Part shown: piece after piece, positions 12,230 through 23,700 of the stretch | Layout: each line of letters begins with the position of its first letter | Numbering within the stretch: the first letter of the stretch is position 1 | DNA from: Adiantum capillus-veneris | Taxonomy: Eukaryota; Streptophyta; Polypodiopsida; Polypodiales; Pteridaceae | Direction of reading: 5' to 3' | Assembly: GCA_014529385.2 (NCBI GenBank) | Contig: CM043953.1 | Coordinates: 77,242,872 to 77,306,871, forward strand | DNA: 64,000 bases | Made by a program: the position numbers and the translations under genes | The notes under the pieces: generated by a model | Seen by the model: only the letters and a program-made list of their open reading frames with translations | Databases searched by the model: none | Told to the model about the DNA's origin: nothing

Positions 12230-13537
12230 CTAATCAGATGTCTCATCGCGTCCAAGTGGCGTATCTGTCGGATTCTGGAAAAAAAACAATAAGACAACTT
12301 TCTGTAAGTATAAACATATAATTTACAAAACAATACAACAAATAGAAAAGAGTAAACCCTAATACTAACCATGTCGCCGTGAGAACTCAGAATGTCCATC
12401 AGGGCGTTTAAGCCCTTCCTGCCTGCGTACTCGCGCTCATACGGTGTGGGGTCACGTCTTGTCATCAACCACTGTCAAAACATACAAAGAATCCATTATG
12501 TTAGAATTTAAAAACCCCTAAACCCTAAACTATCAAACCTAAAGAGCAATGCAAAAAAACTTACAAAATCAGCCTCAAATGATGCCCACCCGCCGCTCCC
12601 CAAGTGGTGTGAGCTCCCTACCTCTACTCGCGCTTTGACTGCCTCCTTTTGTTGCTTCCACTTGTTAGGATTCTCGTGCGCTGCTTTCTTCGCATTCTTC
12701 CAATCTTCTTTGGCAGCCAATCTGGTCTGTTCCACCCATGTTTTATTGCTTTTTGCACTTCAGAATGCTTATGCTTGCAGTATTCGCGCATTTGAACCTT
12801 CATCAAGTCTTCCTGAAGTGGTCATCCTATGTTGAAACGGGAAACTCGTCATGCAACATGCTGATGACTTTGTTTTTTAAATCACTTGGTACTTCACTCC
12901 AGGTGTTTAGTATGTAGTGTCTAAACACCTGAGAGCAAAGACCCCGCATGCGCGAGATCACCATCTTGCCTTCATCATCCAAGATGATGCCGTCGTTGAA
13001 GTCGACGGAGTAAGGCAAGCCCTCTCACCGGTGACGCATGAACCTGGGTGTCCCGGCAGGGGTCTCTAGCGGCGTGTCGATGGGGGTACGGACGTTAGGT
13101 GTCTCCATTGGAGTCTGGGTCCCGAAGCAAGGAGTGTCCACTGAGGTGATTCCCGAAGGAGTAGGTAGTGCTATGTAGCTCCTAGAAACAGTACGTCGTC
13201 AGCCGCACAAAACCTGGCGTAGATGCGATGTCATGGATGGTGTGGGGGCAGGCAAAGAAGGGGAGGGTAAAGAGCCTCGTCGAGAACGAGGCGATGTTGA
13301 GGCATCGGCAGTGGCATCCCTACAACAACCGCTATCACCACCACTAGAGCGTCAGTGCCTAGATGAGTGTGAAGTTTGTCTCGTCAACACCGAAGCTTCG
13401 CAGCGCATTGAATGCTCCAAAACAGAGGGAAATGCTAAAGGAGTATGAACGTGTGATGGTGCTTCAGAGCGCTGACGCTCCACGCACCACTGTCTCTGCT
13501 GGGGTGACAAAGAAGAAAGAAACGCATCATCATCCAT
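12230..13537 (-). pseudogene. CACTA-1 second gene, Transposase_24-type protein
   Basis: The start is at MDDDAFLSSLSPQQ (ATG ending at 13537). A Ser/Pro/Thr-rich segment comes first. The conserved part begins with LPYSVDFNDG and ILDDEGK at ~13020, then QVFRHYILNTWSEVPSDLK, and ends in GSGGWASFEADF followed by a GTAAGT donor near 12565. A second exon has TPYEREYAGRKGLNALMDIL, and a short third exon ends ETSD and stop at 12230. The pattern of hydrophobic helix, WSEVP and H-x-G-S resembles Pfam Transposase_24 (Ptta/En/Spm). It probably encodes the element's DNA-binding accessory protein. The frame is broken between the N-terminal part and the conserved part and again within the conserved part. 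Confidence 0.72.
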
Positions 13538-13600
13538 ACTTGCATTAAACGCACAAACATTTAATCTTAATATTGAATGAATGGAAAAGAAAACATGGCC

Positions 13601-13604
<4 letters not shown>

Positions 13605-13668
<64 letters not shown>
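13605..13668. repeat. (GA)n microsatellite
   Basis: Upstream of the tnp1-like gene of CACTA-1; the matching place in CACTA-2 has only ~10 units. Confidence 0.95.
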
Positions 13669-13672
<4 letters not shown>

Positions 13673-13734
13673 CTCATAAAGGAGGAGGGATTCCTGTGTA
13701 GAGAGATTTTGTTGAATTTATGTGAATTTGTAAA

Positions 13735-13990
13735 AGTAGTGCGCTCCGGGTGCGATGGAGACTAAAGCTGCAGCACAAAGGTCTGCGCATAGATGTTGCT
13801 TGCCCTACCACTAAATCTAATTGATCGGGTGAAAGAGACGCTAAGAAGCAGTAGTAGTTCTTCTTAGTCTCTTTCACCCGATCAACTAGATCTAGCGGTG
13901 GGACGAGCAGCATCTATGAGCAGAGACAAATCACTTCCTTTGTGATTGCAGCTTCAGTCTCCATCGCACTTGGAGCGCAGTGCTCATCGT
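13735..13990. repeat. Foldback (long hairpin) between the two CACTA-1 genes
   Basis: The left arm (gcgctccgggtgcgatgg ... ttgatcgggtgaaagagac) pairs with the right arm (gtctctttcacccgatcaa ... ccatcgcacttggagcgc) over ~115-120 bp, with a short loop containing agcagtagtag. It lies between the end of tnp2 and the start of the tnp1-like gene. CACTA-2 has the same structure and CACTA-3 does not, so it is either an inserted miniature foldback or was lost from CACTA-3. Confidence 0.85.
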
Positions 13991-16729
13991 CCCTGCTTGT
14001 GAGAACATACCAGCTCGAGCATACGTACTTGGAGTGGACGCAAAGACCATTAAATACAATGACGAAATGACGTATATAGACAGGGATGGACAAATTAAAG
14101 CCATGTGAATACAATATATATTATAAAATGTAGCAAAATTGTTCAAATACAATATTTATGGCTTTAAGAGGTCTATCTCTCATCCTTGCATAGCTCAGCA
14201 TAACTTCCTATATCAATATAGAGCTCTCCGTTTAGACATATGTCCTCCATTTCATTTTGTAGATCCTTTGCATGCACCCCATACAGAGTAGCAACTTGAT
14301 GCTCGTCTGGCACCACCTCAGCGGCTTCTAATTAATCATCTTCTCCGATCTCCTCCATTGATGCCGATGTGATTGGCACATGGTAGCCCTCATACAACCG
14401 TGCACTACGAGGGGCTACCTCTATGACGTACCACCAGTTTGATGCAGACTTTGTTAGGATGAAATATTACCTGCTAGAGCCACATAACTTACATGAGAGC
14501 TTCCAAGCACATAACTTCTAAAATTGGATGTTAACTATTTACATACTTAGTTGTTCACAATGCTCGGGTAGTACGAAAGTATCTCTTAGGTCAGTCCATT
14601 TCTTAGTTGAATCCACCTCAAGGAAACCAGACTCTCCTCTACCCACAGTAGCGTTGCGACCCTCCATGATTATCTTGAACCATTGCACGTCGAACAAGTC
14701 GACAAAAAATCCTCTATAAGCGATCCTCAAAATCTCTTTTCTCAACACCGAGATTGCACATGACAATCCCATATATGCGCTCATCATCTATGGTTCACCA
14801 TACCGTGTCCCGGGCTTTATCAAATCCGTCTAGCCACTCTCCAATGTAAACTAGGGACTCTGATACCAACCAACCTTCTGCCATGCTACCCTCCGAACGT
14901 GCCTTCTGACGCACATATCCCTTGAGCGTTTTCATGAAACGTTCTAAAAATAACATCCATTTGGAATGTACTATGCAAGCTATTTCCACCTCATCAACTA
15001 TGTGAACAAGAAGAGGCACCTGAATGGTTAGCATGGTAGTAGGAAAGTGTTTCTCAAACATGCACACAACCTCCGTAGCGTTTAGTTTGGCGAATGGTAT
15101 GGAGTCTACGTTGATCTCCTTTTGTGAGATCCATTGCACCAACTTCGCAAGTTTGTAGATTGTGTTACGGACGTCAAGAGACAAACATCCCTCAATGTGG
15201 GCACCGGTAAAATAAATTGCAAAACACGTGCAACAATAATATTAAAGTCCGCACACAAATTTGTTACACAATTTCTAGTATGATATATTCCACTTCAAAC
15301 ATACCTGACACATTTTATGCCAGTCGTGTGACTTCAAACCGGTAAGCTTTTCTTCTTTAGTAAAACACGTTCCGAGCGAGTGCATTACGCTAGTGGGGGT
15401 CCGCACAGATCGAATGGTCTCTTTTACTTTGCGTTCTTGGGCTCCTATGAAAATCCATGGCACTTTACGGAGTTTTATCAATCCATCGGATGCTATCTGT
15501 GACCAATATTGCTCCATACGATCACATTTCTAATGTCAACCCTAGCTCCCAAAGTATCTTTCTTGCCGGTCAGATGGTCCCATAGCAGATTACCCACATT
15601 CTTGAATATGTGCATTGGAACGAGCAAGTGATTGATCATGAGTCGGGGCCAATATGATAACTCATACCATAGAGAGAGTCTCTTCATCCCTGGGGGCAAA
15701 CCATCATCACACATCTCCTTCTGCTCTAACCATGCTTGTGCACAAATTCTCGGTGGCTCTCTTCCCAAAAATCCATCGCGTAACACATGATTCTTTGGAA
15801 GATACACTCTATGACCTTCGTAGATTTTCTTCTTCAATGAGGGCACCCGACGTGCATTAAGTCTAGGTCCACATGTGACACATGCTCTGTATCCGCTTGT
15901 TTGAAGCCCCGCATGTATACACATGACAATAGATAAGCTTGAGAAAAACAAAGATTTACAGTGTTTGAGTTTGAGTGTAAATCACCTAAGAATTCTGTTA
16001 GTCCAGGATAGTCATGCATGGTCCACATTAGAATGCCTCTCATCAAAGCATTCCGTCGACCTGTGTGTCGGCTCATATCCACCACTTCTATGCCAATCCA
16101 CAATTGTTGTAGCTCTTCCAATAGTGGACGAAGATACACATCCATATTCTTCACTTTATACCATCCCGGCACAATGAAGGTTATCCATAGGTGTCCCTTC
16201 TTCGTATTTAACCACGGGAAAATGTTGTAGTTGACGATGACAATGGGCCATACACTGTAAGATGTTGATCTTTGACCAAATGGATATACGCCATCCATAG
16301 GCAAGTCTAAGCGCAAATTTTGAGCTTCCCTGAAAAAATCCGACTATCTTTCGTCTATATGTTTCCAGGCTGCGCAATCTGTAGGAATCCGTAGCACACC
16401 ATCCGAAGATTTATTCTCCTCATTCCATGATGCTAGGGCGGCCATGGACTTACATTCAAAGAAATTCTTGATGCGAGGAAGCAGAGGAAAATGTTGCAAA
16501 ACCTTTTGTGGAATTTTTGTTCCGTGGAGATCTACTCCATATCTCTCGGAATCACATTTTGGACACTTCTCCATGCCTATGTATTCCCCTCTGAAAAGAA
16601 TGCAGTTGTTAGGACAAGTGTGGATCGAATTGTAATCCATCTCCAAGTTTCGCAAGATCTTTCTTGCTTCCTCTCTGGAATCGGGCATCACATTATCAGT
16701 TGGGAGTATGTGCTCTTTGAGCAATCTAC

Positions 16730-17517
16730 ACAACGAAAAAAATGCGGTACAATTGTGTAAGTAATCTATCAAATCCCGGGGGATTCACCATGGAAAACTT
16801 ACCGCACCACGTAAGTGCAAGGGAGGGGTTTTTTTTACAAGTTACATAAGCATATAAGTTAGGGGCAGGCTCCCAATAGTTTATCTCCCAAGCTTAAAAA
16901 TAAGGGAGGGGGGTATCATACCTATGTGGGGGGGGGGGGAGGGGGGGACTGACCCGGGTTGATTACTTGTAACGATTGGTCACCGATGTGCACTAGAACT
17001 CGGATGAATTTTGGGGAAATTTTTATCAGGTCACACATTCAAATTTTTATCAAGCCGGTCATAGATAAGGGCTAATTTGGAGCAGGTCAAGTGTTGATTT
17101 ATACCATCTTTGGATGGGTCAGAATTGGACAAGTAGCTAGAGTACAGGTTGATCGGGCACATAATTTGAAAGTCAAACTAAGACACGTTGAGAGTACATC
17201 TAGTTATCAACAGAAGTGGTTCCGTAGTAAGTTGCCATTCACTATGCTACACACTCTTTGACTACATTTATTTAGTTAGATCATGTGAGACCTAAATTTT
17301 ATATGTAAGATAGGGGTATGATAGTTTTCTTCATTGATTGTCATATAAGCGTAGAAAGGGGGGTCATATTTCCCAATATAAATTGTATATAGGGGTTTTA
17401 TCAAAGTTGTCCGCTCGCAGGTGGCGTCCAGTTTTCATATACAGTGAATCCCCCGGGATCAAATCATTATACATCTAGAGTTTTTTATTAAAGTAAACAC
17501 ATTGTAATAGATCACCT
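16730..17517 (-). other. Intron of CACTA-1 tnp2 containing an inserted element
   Basis: The donor follows CTCTTTTCAG on the minus strand and the acceptor is ttttcgttgtgtag. Joining them gives ALFR-LLKEHILP in phase (AG|A codes the Arg). Without the inserted element the intron would be about 100 bp. Confidence 0.65.
16776..17457. mobile_element. 682-bp non-autonomous TIR element in the tnp2 intron
   Basis: The ends are CCGGGGGATTCACC and GTGAATCCCCCGGG (inverted, ~14 bp, with weaker similarity a little further in). Both sides carry ATCAAATC (16768-16775 and 17458-17465), an 8-bp target duplication. There is no coding capacity, and a G-rich tract lies near 16929. An 8-bp duplication fits the hAT superfamily best; one base of uncertainty at the right end also allows a 9-bp Mutator-type duplication. 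Confidence 0.8.
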
Positions 17518-18048
17518 GAAAAGAGCTGTGACGCTAGTGTCACTCCATCCAAACTTTGCCTGCACGTTGAGAAGAACCAGGAGCGCCTTCAATCTAGACA
17601 CACGTGCTCCATCATACAATGGTGTATCGGCTTCACTTTTCATATCATCATATATACGCCTTTCTGAATCCATGATCGTCTCGATCATTTCATCGATCTC
17701 GGGCTCAAACATTGCCTCGTTGGGAATGTGGTCTGCATGATCATCCCACGAGCTGTCAGAGACTACATCTTGTGGCCTCACGTATGCTGCTTGACCAAAG
17801 CGCCTGCGAACGCATCTATTGGGTTGCAAGATTTCTGCATGCTGGCCAGCGTCAGAGTCCGACGAGTTATAATTGGAAACAACTCGATCTATAATAGATG
17901 GATCGAACTCGCCAACTTTGTGAACGTGCTGCAAAGAAAAGCGTCTTGTCCGTTGCACAGCATGCTTGCATTAATTACAAGGACATAAGATCCTTGTTGA
18001 GAGATAGGTGTTTCGATTGGACGGCCCCACATCCTCGTCACTACTCAT

Positions 18049-18114
18049 AATGAGGGTAAAAACCTTATAACCTAGACATAAATTTAATCTTCTATTGGCA
18101 TCCCCTGTCTTTTA

Positions 18115-18148
<34 letters not shown>

Positions 18149-18539
18149 CTCTTTGTTCACACTGTAAACTACCTCACATTCTCTAGTCATGTCCAATCCC
18201 TGCACACCTCGGTCTAGAGGTGCACGGAGATCAGAACCACCAGGTTCTAATCTCGTCTTTATTAGTCAATGCCTATATTTGTGAGTATGAGAAATCTACA
18301 CACCCACGTCTACATGATTGTGCATGTAATGGACAAAACCCCTTTGCCTCTTCTCTAGCTGTAACATTTCACAGCATCTTAACATCTTTCCATAGTAGAT
18401 CTTTGTTCGAGGGATTACTTAGCACATTACATGTTGGCCTCCAATCTGAGTAACATGCCGTTGAAATCTTTCCAACTTAAGGTCACATCCGTAGAGAGGA
18501 AGAGAGGGATCACTGTTCGTCTAACTCTAATTTCTTTTA
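18049..18539. other. Leader side of CACTA-1, no gene seen
   Basis: This lies upstream of the tnp2 start. It contains a (CT)n tract at 18117-18152 and otherwise unrecognised sequence. Confidence 0.5.
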
Positions 18540-19156
18540 CCGTAATCTTGAAGGTAGACTCTAATATAAAAACTTAATCCAATATCTAATCTTAAATCTA
18601 ACCTAATTGAACATGTGGTGATTCGTGGCTAATTGAATATGGTTAGTGTGTGAGTTAATAGGTGTCAGATTCTGATGGGAATATACATATTATTGTGTAA
18701 CTAGTGTTTGCTCTTTGGGCAAGGCGCGCCTTCATTGACATGCACTAAAATCTAACCCAAATCTAAAAAAGCTAGTCCATCGAACATAAATCTAGATCTA
18801 GTCTAATCTTAAACTCAAAATAAACCTAAATGTAATCTAATCTTAAATCTAACCTAAACCTAACTGTAATCCAACGTAAATCTAAATTTAATCTAGTTAA
18901 TTTTAAATCTTGTCTTAATTTTAAATCTAAATCTAATTAATATAAAACTCAACATAAACCTAAATCTAATCCAACTTTAAATCTTCAACCTAAATGTAAT
19001 CTAACTTAAATCTAACATAGCTAGCTAATCTTTAATATTTTCCTAATTTTAAATCTAACCTAACCTTAATCTAACGTAAATCTAAATCTAATCTAATCTT
19101 CAACTCAACATAAACATAAATCTAAATGTAATCTAACGTAATCTAATTTAAATCTT
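18540..19156. repeat. Degenerate TCTAATCTAAACCTAA-type repeat tract
   Basis: Hundreds of bases are built from variants of taatctaa, aacctaa and aaatctaa with no fixed period. The same kind of tract occurs near 50650-50700 in CACTA-2 and (inverted) at 53120-53290 in CACTA-3, so it belongs to the family. It resembles but is not the plant telomere repeat CCCTAAA. Confidence 0.75.
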
Positions 19157-19159
19157 TAC

Positions 19160-19334
19160 ATGATCTCTCTCTCTCTCTTTGTTTTCTTCCCTTACCTCTC
19201 TCTTTCGTCTTCTCCCCCCCCCCTCTCTCTCTTTGGTTTTTTATTCTCTCTCTCTCTCTCTCTTTCTCTTTGTTTTTTTTCTCTCTCTCTCTCTCTCTCT
19301 GTTTTATATCTTTCTCACTCTCATTCTCTCTCTT

Positions 19335-19372
<38 letters not shown>

Positions 19373-19446
19373 TCCTTTCTCAATGTATGTGTGTATGCAT
19401 TCTTTGTTTATGCATGTGTGTGCGTGTTTTTTTTGTTTATGCATGT

Positions 19447-19505
<59 letters not shown>

Positions 19506-19512
19506 GACACAA

Positions 19513-19567
<55 letters not shown>

Positions 19568-19636
19568 GAAAAGAGGGGAAGGGAACATGAGAGAGAGGAG
19601 AGGGAAGGAGAATACCTGGCTCTCCTTCCTCTCCTC

Positions 19637-19671
<35 letters not shown>

Positions 19672-19800
19672 GGAGAGAGGGAGAAAAGAGGGGAAGGGAA
19701 CATGAGAGAGAGGAGAGAGAAGGAGAATACCTGGCTCTCCTTCCTCTCCTCGTGTGTGTGTGTGTGGGCGGGGGGGGGGGGGGGAGAGAGAGAGAGAGGG
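19160..19800. repeat. Microsatellite-rich subterminal region of CACTA-1
   Basis: Long (CT)n, (GT)n and (GA)n runs with tgtttatgcatgtg words. A ~110-bp unit (gggaacatgagagagagg ... ctccttcctctcctcgtg) occurs twice in tandem (about 19580-19640 and 19690-19755). Equivalent regions are at 50700-51240 and 52310-52735. Confidence 0.9.
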
Positions 19801-19889
19801 AGAGCGGCGGGTTACCTCTTTGCTTGAGCGCCGAAAACTCAGGTCCGAGATTCAAGTTTTCGGGCGCTCTCGGTTTATTTTTTACCCCT

Positions 19890-20037
19890 GTCGGTGTCGC
19901 TATAAGAGTCACTATGGGCATCGCTATGAGCCTCTCTATGTAACAAATAAAATAGCAACGTTGATAGCGACGCCGTGGATTTTCACTTTTGAGCCTTGCA
20001 CTGCGAGCGTCGCTAATGTGAAGTACCTCTTGTAGCA
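19890..20037. promoter_or_regulatory. Subterminal repeats and terminal repeat, tnp2 side of CACTA-1
   Basis: GTCGCTATAAGAGTC, CATCGCTATGAG, TAGCGACGCC and GCGAGCGTCGC words precede gtgaagtacctcttgtag. As the 5' end of the tnp2 transcription unit this region probably also contains its promoter. Confidence 0.6.
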
Positions 20038-20508
20038 CGCGTACATACGTAGTATTGACCTATTCTCACTTTGGTTTACTATAAAAGGTCCCAACCTAAA
20101 TGCAATTTTAATGTTTCTCTTATATCTCGAATCTGGTAGGGTTTGTATATCATGTGGAATGTGTTACTTCTCAGTTTGTATTTTCTTGCTAGATATCTGA
20201 TGACCGACTGTTGTGCTTGCTAGCTACTAGTTGGATACGCATTGGCTAACTTTGAATCTTTTTTGGTCTCTACAATTTGATGTTTTTCAATCCTACTTGA
20301 GGACTTCATACCTCTTTTTGGATCTTGCCTAATGCTTCATCTTATTCTATGATTATTGATGGGAATTTCTTTAAGATACTTAGAGTAGTTATAATGGGTA
20401 GAGTGGACCTGCAATACTTTTTCTTCTTTTTGGATTAGTGACATCATGTTCGATAAGCTTATATGCCCTGGCAATTATTTTGGATGACTTTAGGCCTAAT
20501 GTTCTCAA

Positions 20509-20701
20509 TGAAGGTGCCACGGGAAGCGTGTGCAAGTGCAAGTGCGAGAGCAGAGAGACCTGCTTTGGGTGGAGCGCACAACAACATTATCGTGTTGCAG
20601 CTCCTTATTCTGTTGTATTAAAGAATAAGTTTATAATGGTAAAGTTAGTAGTTGGGTTAGTAGTAAGTGGGATGTCCGGCCAGATGGCCTGAATCCCAAC
20701 A
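20509..20701 (-). repeat. 3' LTR of copia-B
   Basis: 193 bp, tgaaggtgccac to gaatcccaaca on the plus strand; it matches 25502-25707. Confidence 0.9.
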
Positions 20702-20770
20702 AACTCGCACTTGAAGGCCAACGTAGCCCAAGTGACCTGGTATGTACAACCGTGAAGAAATCTAGTGGCT

Positions 20771-23700
20771 TCAACCTATACCCATAAACTCATTGCAATG
20801 TGTAAACCTCTCCAAAGCTAAGCCTTTTGTCAAAGCATCTGCTGGGTTATCATCAGTGTGTGCCTTGACCAAATCAATGAGCTTTTTGGTTAAGAAATCT
20901 CTCATGAGATGATACCTGACTTCATTGTGTTTCGATTTGGAGTGAAACACGGGATTCCTTGCCAATGCAAGAGCACTCTGACTATCACTATATATACTGG
21001 AGTCTCATCAATGCCAAGATTTTTGACTAAGCAAGATAACCATACATTCTCTTTACTTGCATCTGACAATGCAACGTACTCTACTTCCGTAGTGGAAGAC
21101 GACGTACAATCTTGTAGACATGACCTCAAAGATACTGCTGCTCCAGCAAATATGAAGACATAGCCAGATGTCGATCTCCTATTGTGGACACAACCTGCAT
21201 AGTCTGCATCTGCATAACCCACGATGGATGCATCACTGTTCTCGAAGCGCAAACACCTGCCGACCGTATTTTTGAGGTACCTAAGAATGTGCTTCACTAC
21301 TTCCCAATGCTTGCTGCCAGGATTGCCATATATTGGCTCACCACTCCCACTGCAAAAGCAATGTCTGGTCTTGTGGCCACCATAGCATACATGAGACTGC
21401 CCACTGCCAAAGAATATGGTACCTTAGTCATTTCAGCTCGCTCAGCATCAGATTTGGGTGCATCTTCCTTGCTGAGTTTCAAGAATGCTTGCATTGGGGT
21501 ACTCAATGCTTTCCCCCCCTGCATATTGAAACGCTGCAAAACTTTCTCAATGTATGTTTCCTGAGATAACTCAAGAATACGATGTTTGTGATCTCTTTTG
21601 ATTCGCATGCCAAGAAGGTGTGTAGCATCCCCCAAATCTTTCATTGCAAAATTATTGCTAAGTGTTTTCTTCAAGTTGGCAATTTTCGCAATGGAATTTC
21701 CCAGCTATAAGCATGTCATCGACATACAGAACTAGAATGATCATCGAGCCATCATCTAGCTTTCTCGTGTACAAGCAGTGATCCTCTTTGCTCCTTTTAT
21801 ACCCTTGAGACCTCATACATGCATCAAATATATGATACCACTGCCTTGAACCCTGCTTTAAGCCATAAAGTGCCTTTTTCAGCTTACATAGTAGCTCCTT
21901 ATGAGATGCGTTCTGCTGAACAAACCCTTCAGGCTGTTGCATATAAACATCCTCATCGAGATCCCCGTGAAGAAATGATGTCTTCACATCCATTTGGACA
22001 AGTTCCATGTCCTCAATCGCTACAAGACCAAGTACGGTTCTAAGTGTTGTCATCTCGACCACAGGCGAGAAGATTTCATCAAAATCGACTCCCTTTTGCT
22101 GTTTGAACCCTTTGCCTACAAGTCTAGCCTTGTACTTTGGATTTGGATCACCTGAGGTAAATTTCTTCTTGTAAACCCATTTGCAAGGTAAATCTTTCGC
22201 ATCATTTGGAAGTTCTACCAAGTCCCAAGTGTTATTAGCCAGAATCGAGTTATACTCAAATTCCATAACCTGCTCCCACTTCACCACATCATCCGTCATC
22301 ATGGCTTCTTGGTTGCAGCTTGGCTCACCGCAATCGATCAACATGATGTAACCAAGACCTGGCTCAAAATGCAAAGGTGGACGAGAGACTCTAGTAGACC
22401 ATGTCACTCCTTGACCATTGCTATCCGCTCCCTCTGGAGCATTGCTAGTGGAAGGTACATCACTAGCCGCTGAGTTGATTTCACTGTCTCTGAGGCAACA
22501 TCCTCAAAAGTGACTCTCTGAATCTTTTCCTTGATAGGTTGTTTATGCATCTTCGACTCATGAAGATCACATCTAAACTATGGATGACTCGACGATACTA
22601 GGTGCCAGAGATGATATCCCATCTCTCCATCTGCACCATATCCAACGAAAATACATTTGTGTGATTTTGGTTCTAACTTTTGTCGAAGTTGTTTAGGCAC
22701 GTGAGCATAAGATTCACAACCAAAAACACGTAGATGGTCATAGTGGGGCTTACATTTAGACCATAAATCTTCTGGAATCTCATAATTCACTGGCGTACTA
22801 GGTGAACGATTTATAATGTGCAATGTGGTCAAGATGGCTTCTGCCCAAAAGCCTTGTGTGAGATTTGCCCTAGAAAGCATGGCTGTGACTCTTTCCTGAA
22901 TTGTACGATTCATGTGCTCAACAACTCCATTCTGAGCTAGTGTGTATGGTGCAGTAAACTGCCTTTTAATCCCCCTTTTAGCACAGAAATTGTCAAACTC
23001 CTTGGAGACATACTCTCCACTGTTGTTAGTCCGCAACCTCTTGAGTTTCTTGCCAGAGTGATTCTCAATAAGCGCTAAGAATTTTTGAAACACAGGAAGA
23101 ACTTGATCCTTATGTTTCAAAGGATATGCCCACACCTTTCAACTAGAGTCATCTATGAATGTCACAAAAAAGCTGCCCCCCCTAGAGATTTGGTTGACAT
23201 AGGACCACAAACATCACTATGTACTAAATCTAGAGGTTCAGCTTGCTTTTGACCCAATGGTAAGTGATCGGACCTAGTCTGTTTGCCATAGATACAGTGC
23301 TCACAAACAAGAAAGTCAACATAAGATAAGACAGGGAAGTAGCCAAAATGAGTCAGAGGAGTTCTCATTCCTTTTTGGCTAATATGACCTAGCCGGAAAT
23401 TCCACAACTCAGTAGACGGTAGCTCGGCTATAGATATGTAATCATGACCAACATCTGACACATGCATGGAATACAAGTTACCATGCTTTTGACCTCTGAG
23501 TACAACAAGATTACCTTTGCGTACTATCCACGAACCATTGCCAAATGTGGTGTTGTAGCCCAAATCATCAAGCTGACCAACAAAAATTAAGCTTTTAGTA
23601 AACTTGGGCACATGTCTGACATTACATAAAGTAAAGTGCGTGCCATTCCTTAGATGCAATTTGACATTTCTGACACCCTCAATCTCTAGTTCATAAGCAT

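Larger units (their letters stand above)
14173..18048 (-). pseudogene. CACTA-1 TNP2-type transposase
   Basis: From the start: MSSDEDVG, then a zinc-like CPCN..CKHAVQRTRR (transposase-associated domain), RLKALLVLLNVQAKFGWSD, NNCILFRGEYIGMEKCPKC and QKVLQHFPLLPRIKNFF, then the Transposase_21 core (MDGVYPFGQRSTSYSVWPI, MDVYLRPLLEELQQLW, MHDYPGLTEFLGD). MHIFKNVGNLLWDHLTGKKD and KSHDWHKMCQV follow. The DUF4218 part has RWM-like WMLFLERFMKTLKGYVRQKA, and DUF4216 has ILRIAYRGFFVDLFDVQWF. It would encode the DDE transposase that cuts the CACTA ends. The start ATG is at 18046-18048. An in-frame stop lies between CPCN and CKH, several frame changes follow, and ~510 bp present in CACTA-2 is missing near 14740. 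Confidence 0.85.
11577..20037 (-). mobile_element. CACTA (En/Spm) DNA transposon CACTA-1
   Basis: The inner part of the terminal repeat (ACAAGAGG, then TGTGCACTTGTGACGC) matches CACTA-2, but the outermost bases have decayed at both ends (GTAT in place of CACT; TAGCA in place of TAGTG). Flanking triplets are ctc and cgc, a weak trace of the 3-bp duplication. The ends carry GCGTCGCTATAGCGACG-like subterminal repeats. On the minus strand come a tnp2-type transposase (14173-18048) and then a Transposase_24 gene (12230-13537). Both genes are damaged, so the element is non-autonomous. It is inserted in duplication copy B. Confidence 0.92.

Noticed and set aside
18540-19156. Interstitial telomeric repeat
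   Set aside because: The units vary around TCTAA and AACCTAA and never form runs of CCCTAAA. The tract recurs at the same place in sister CACTA elements.
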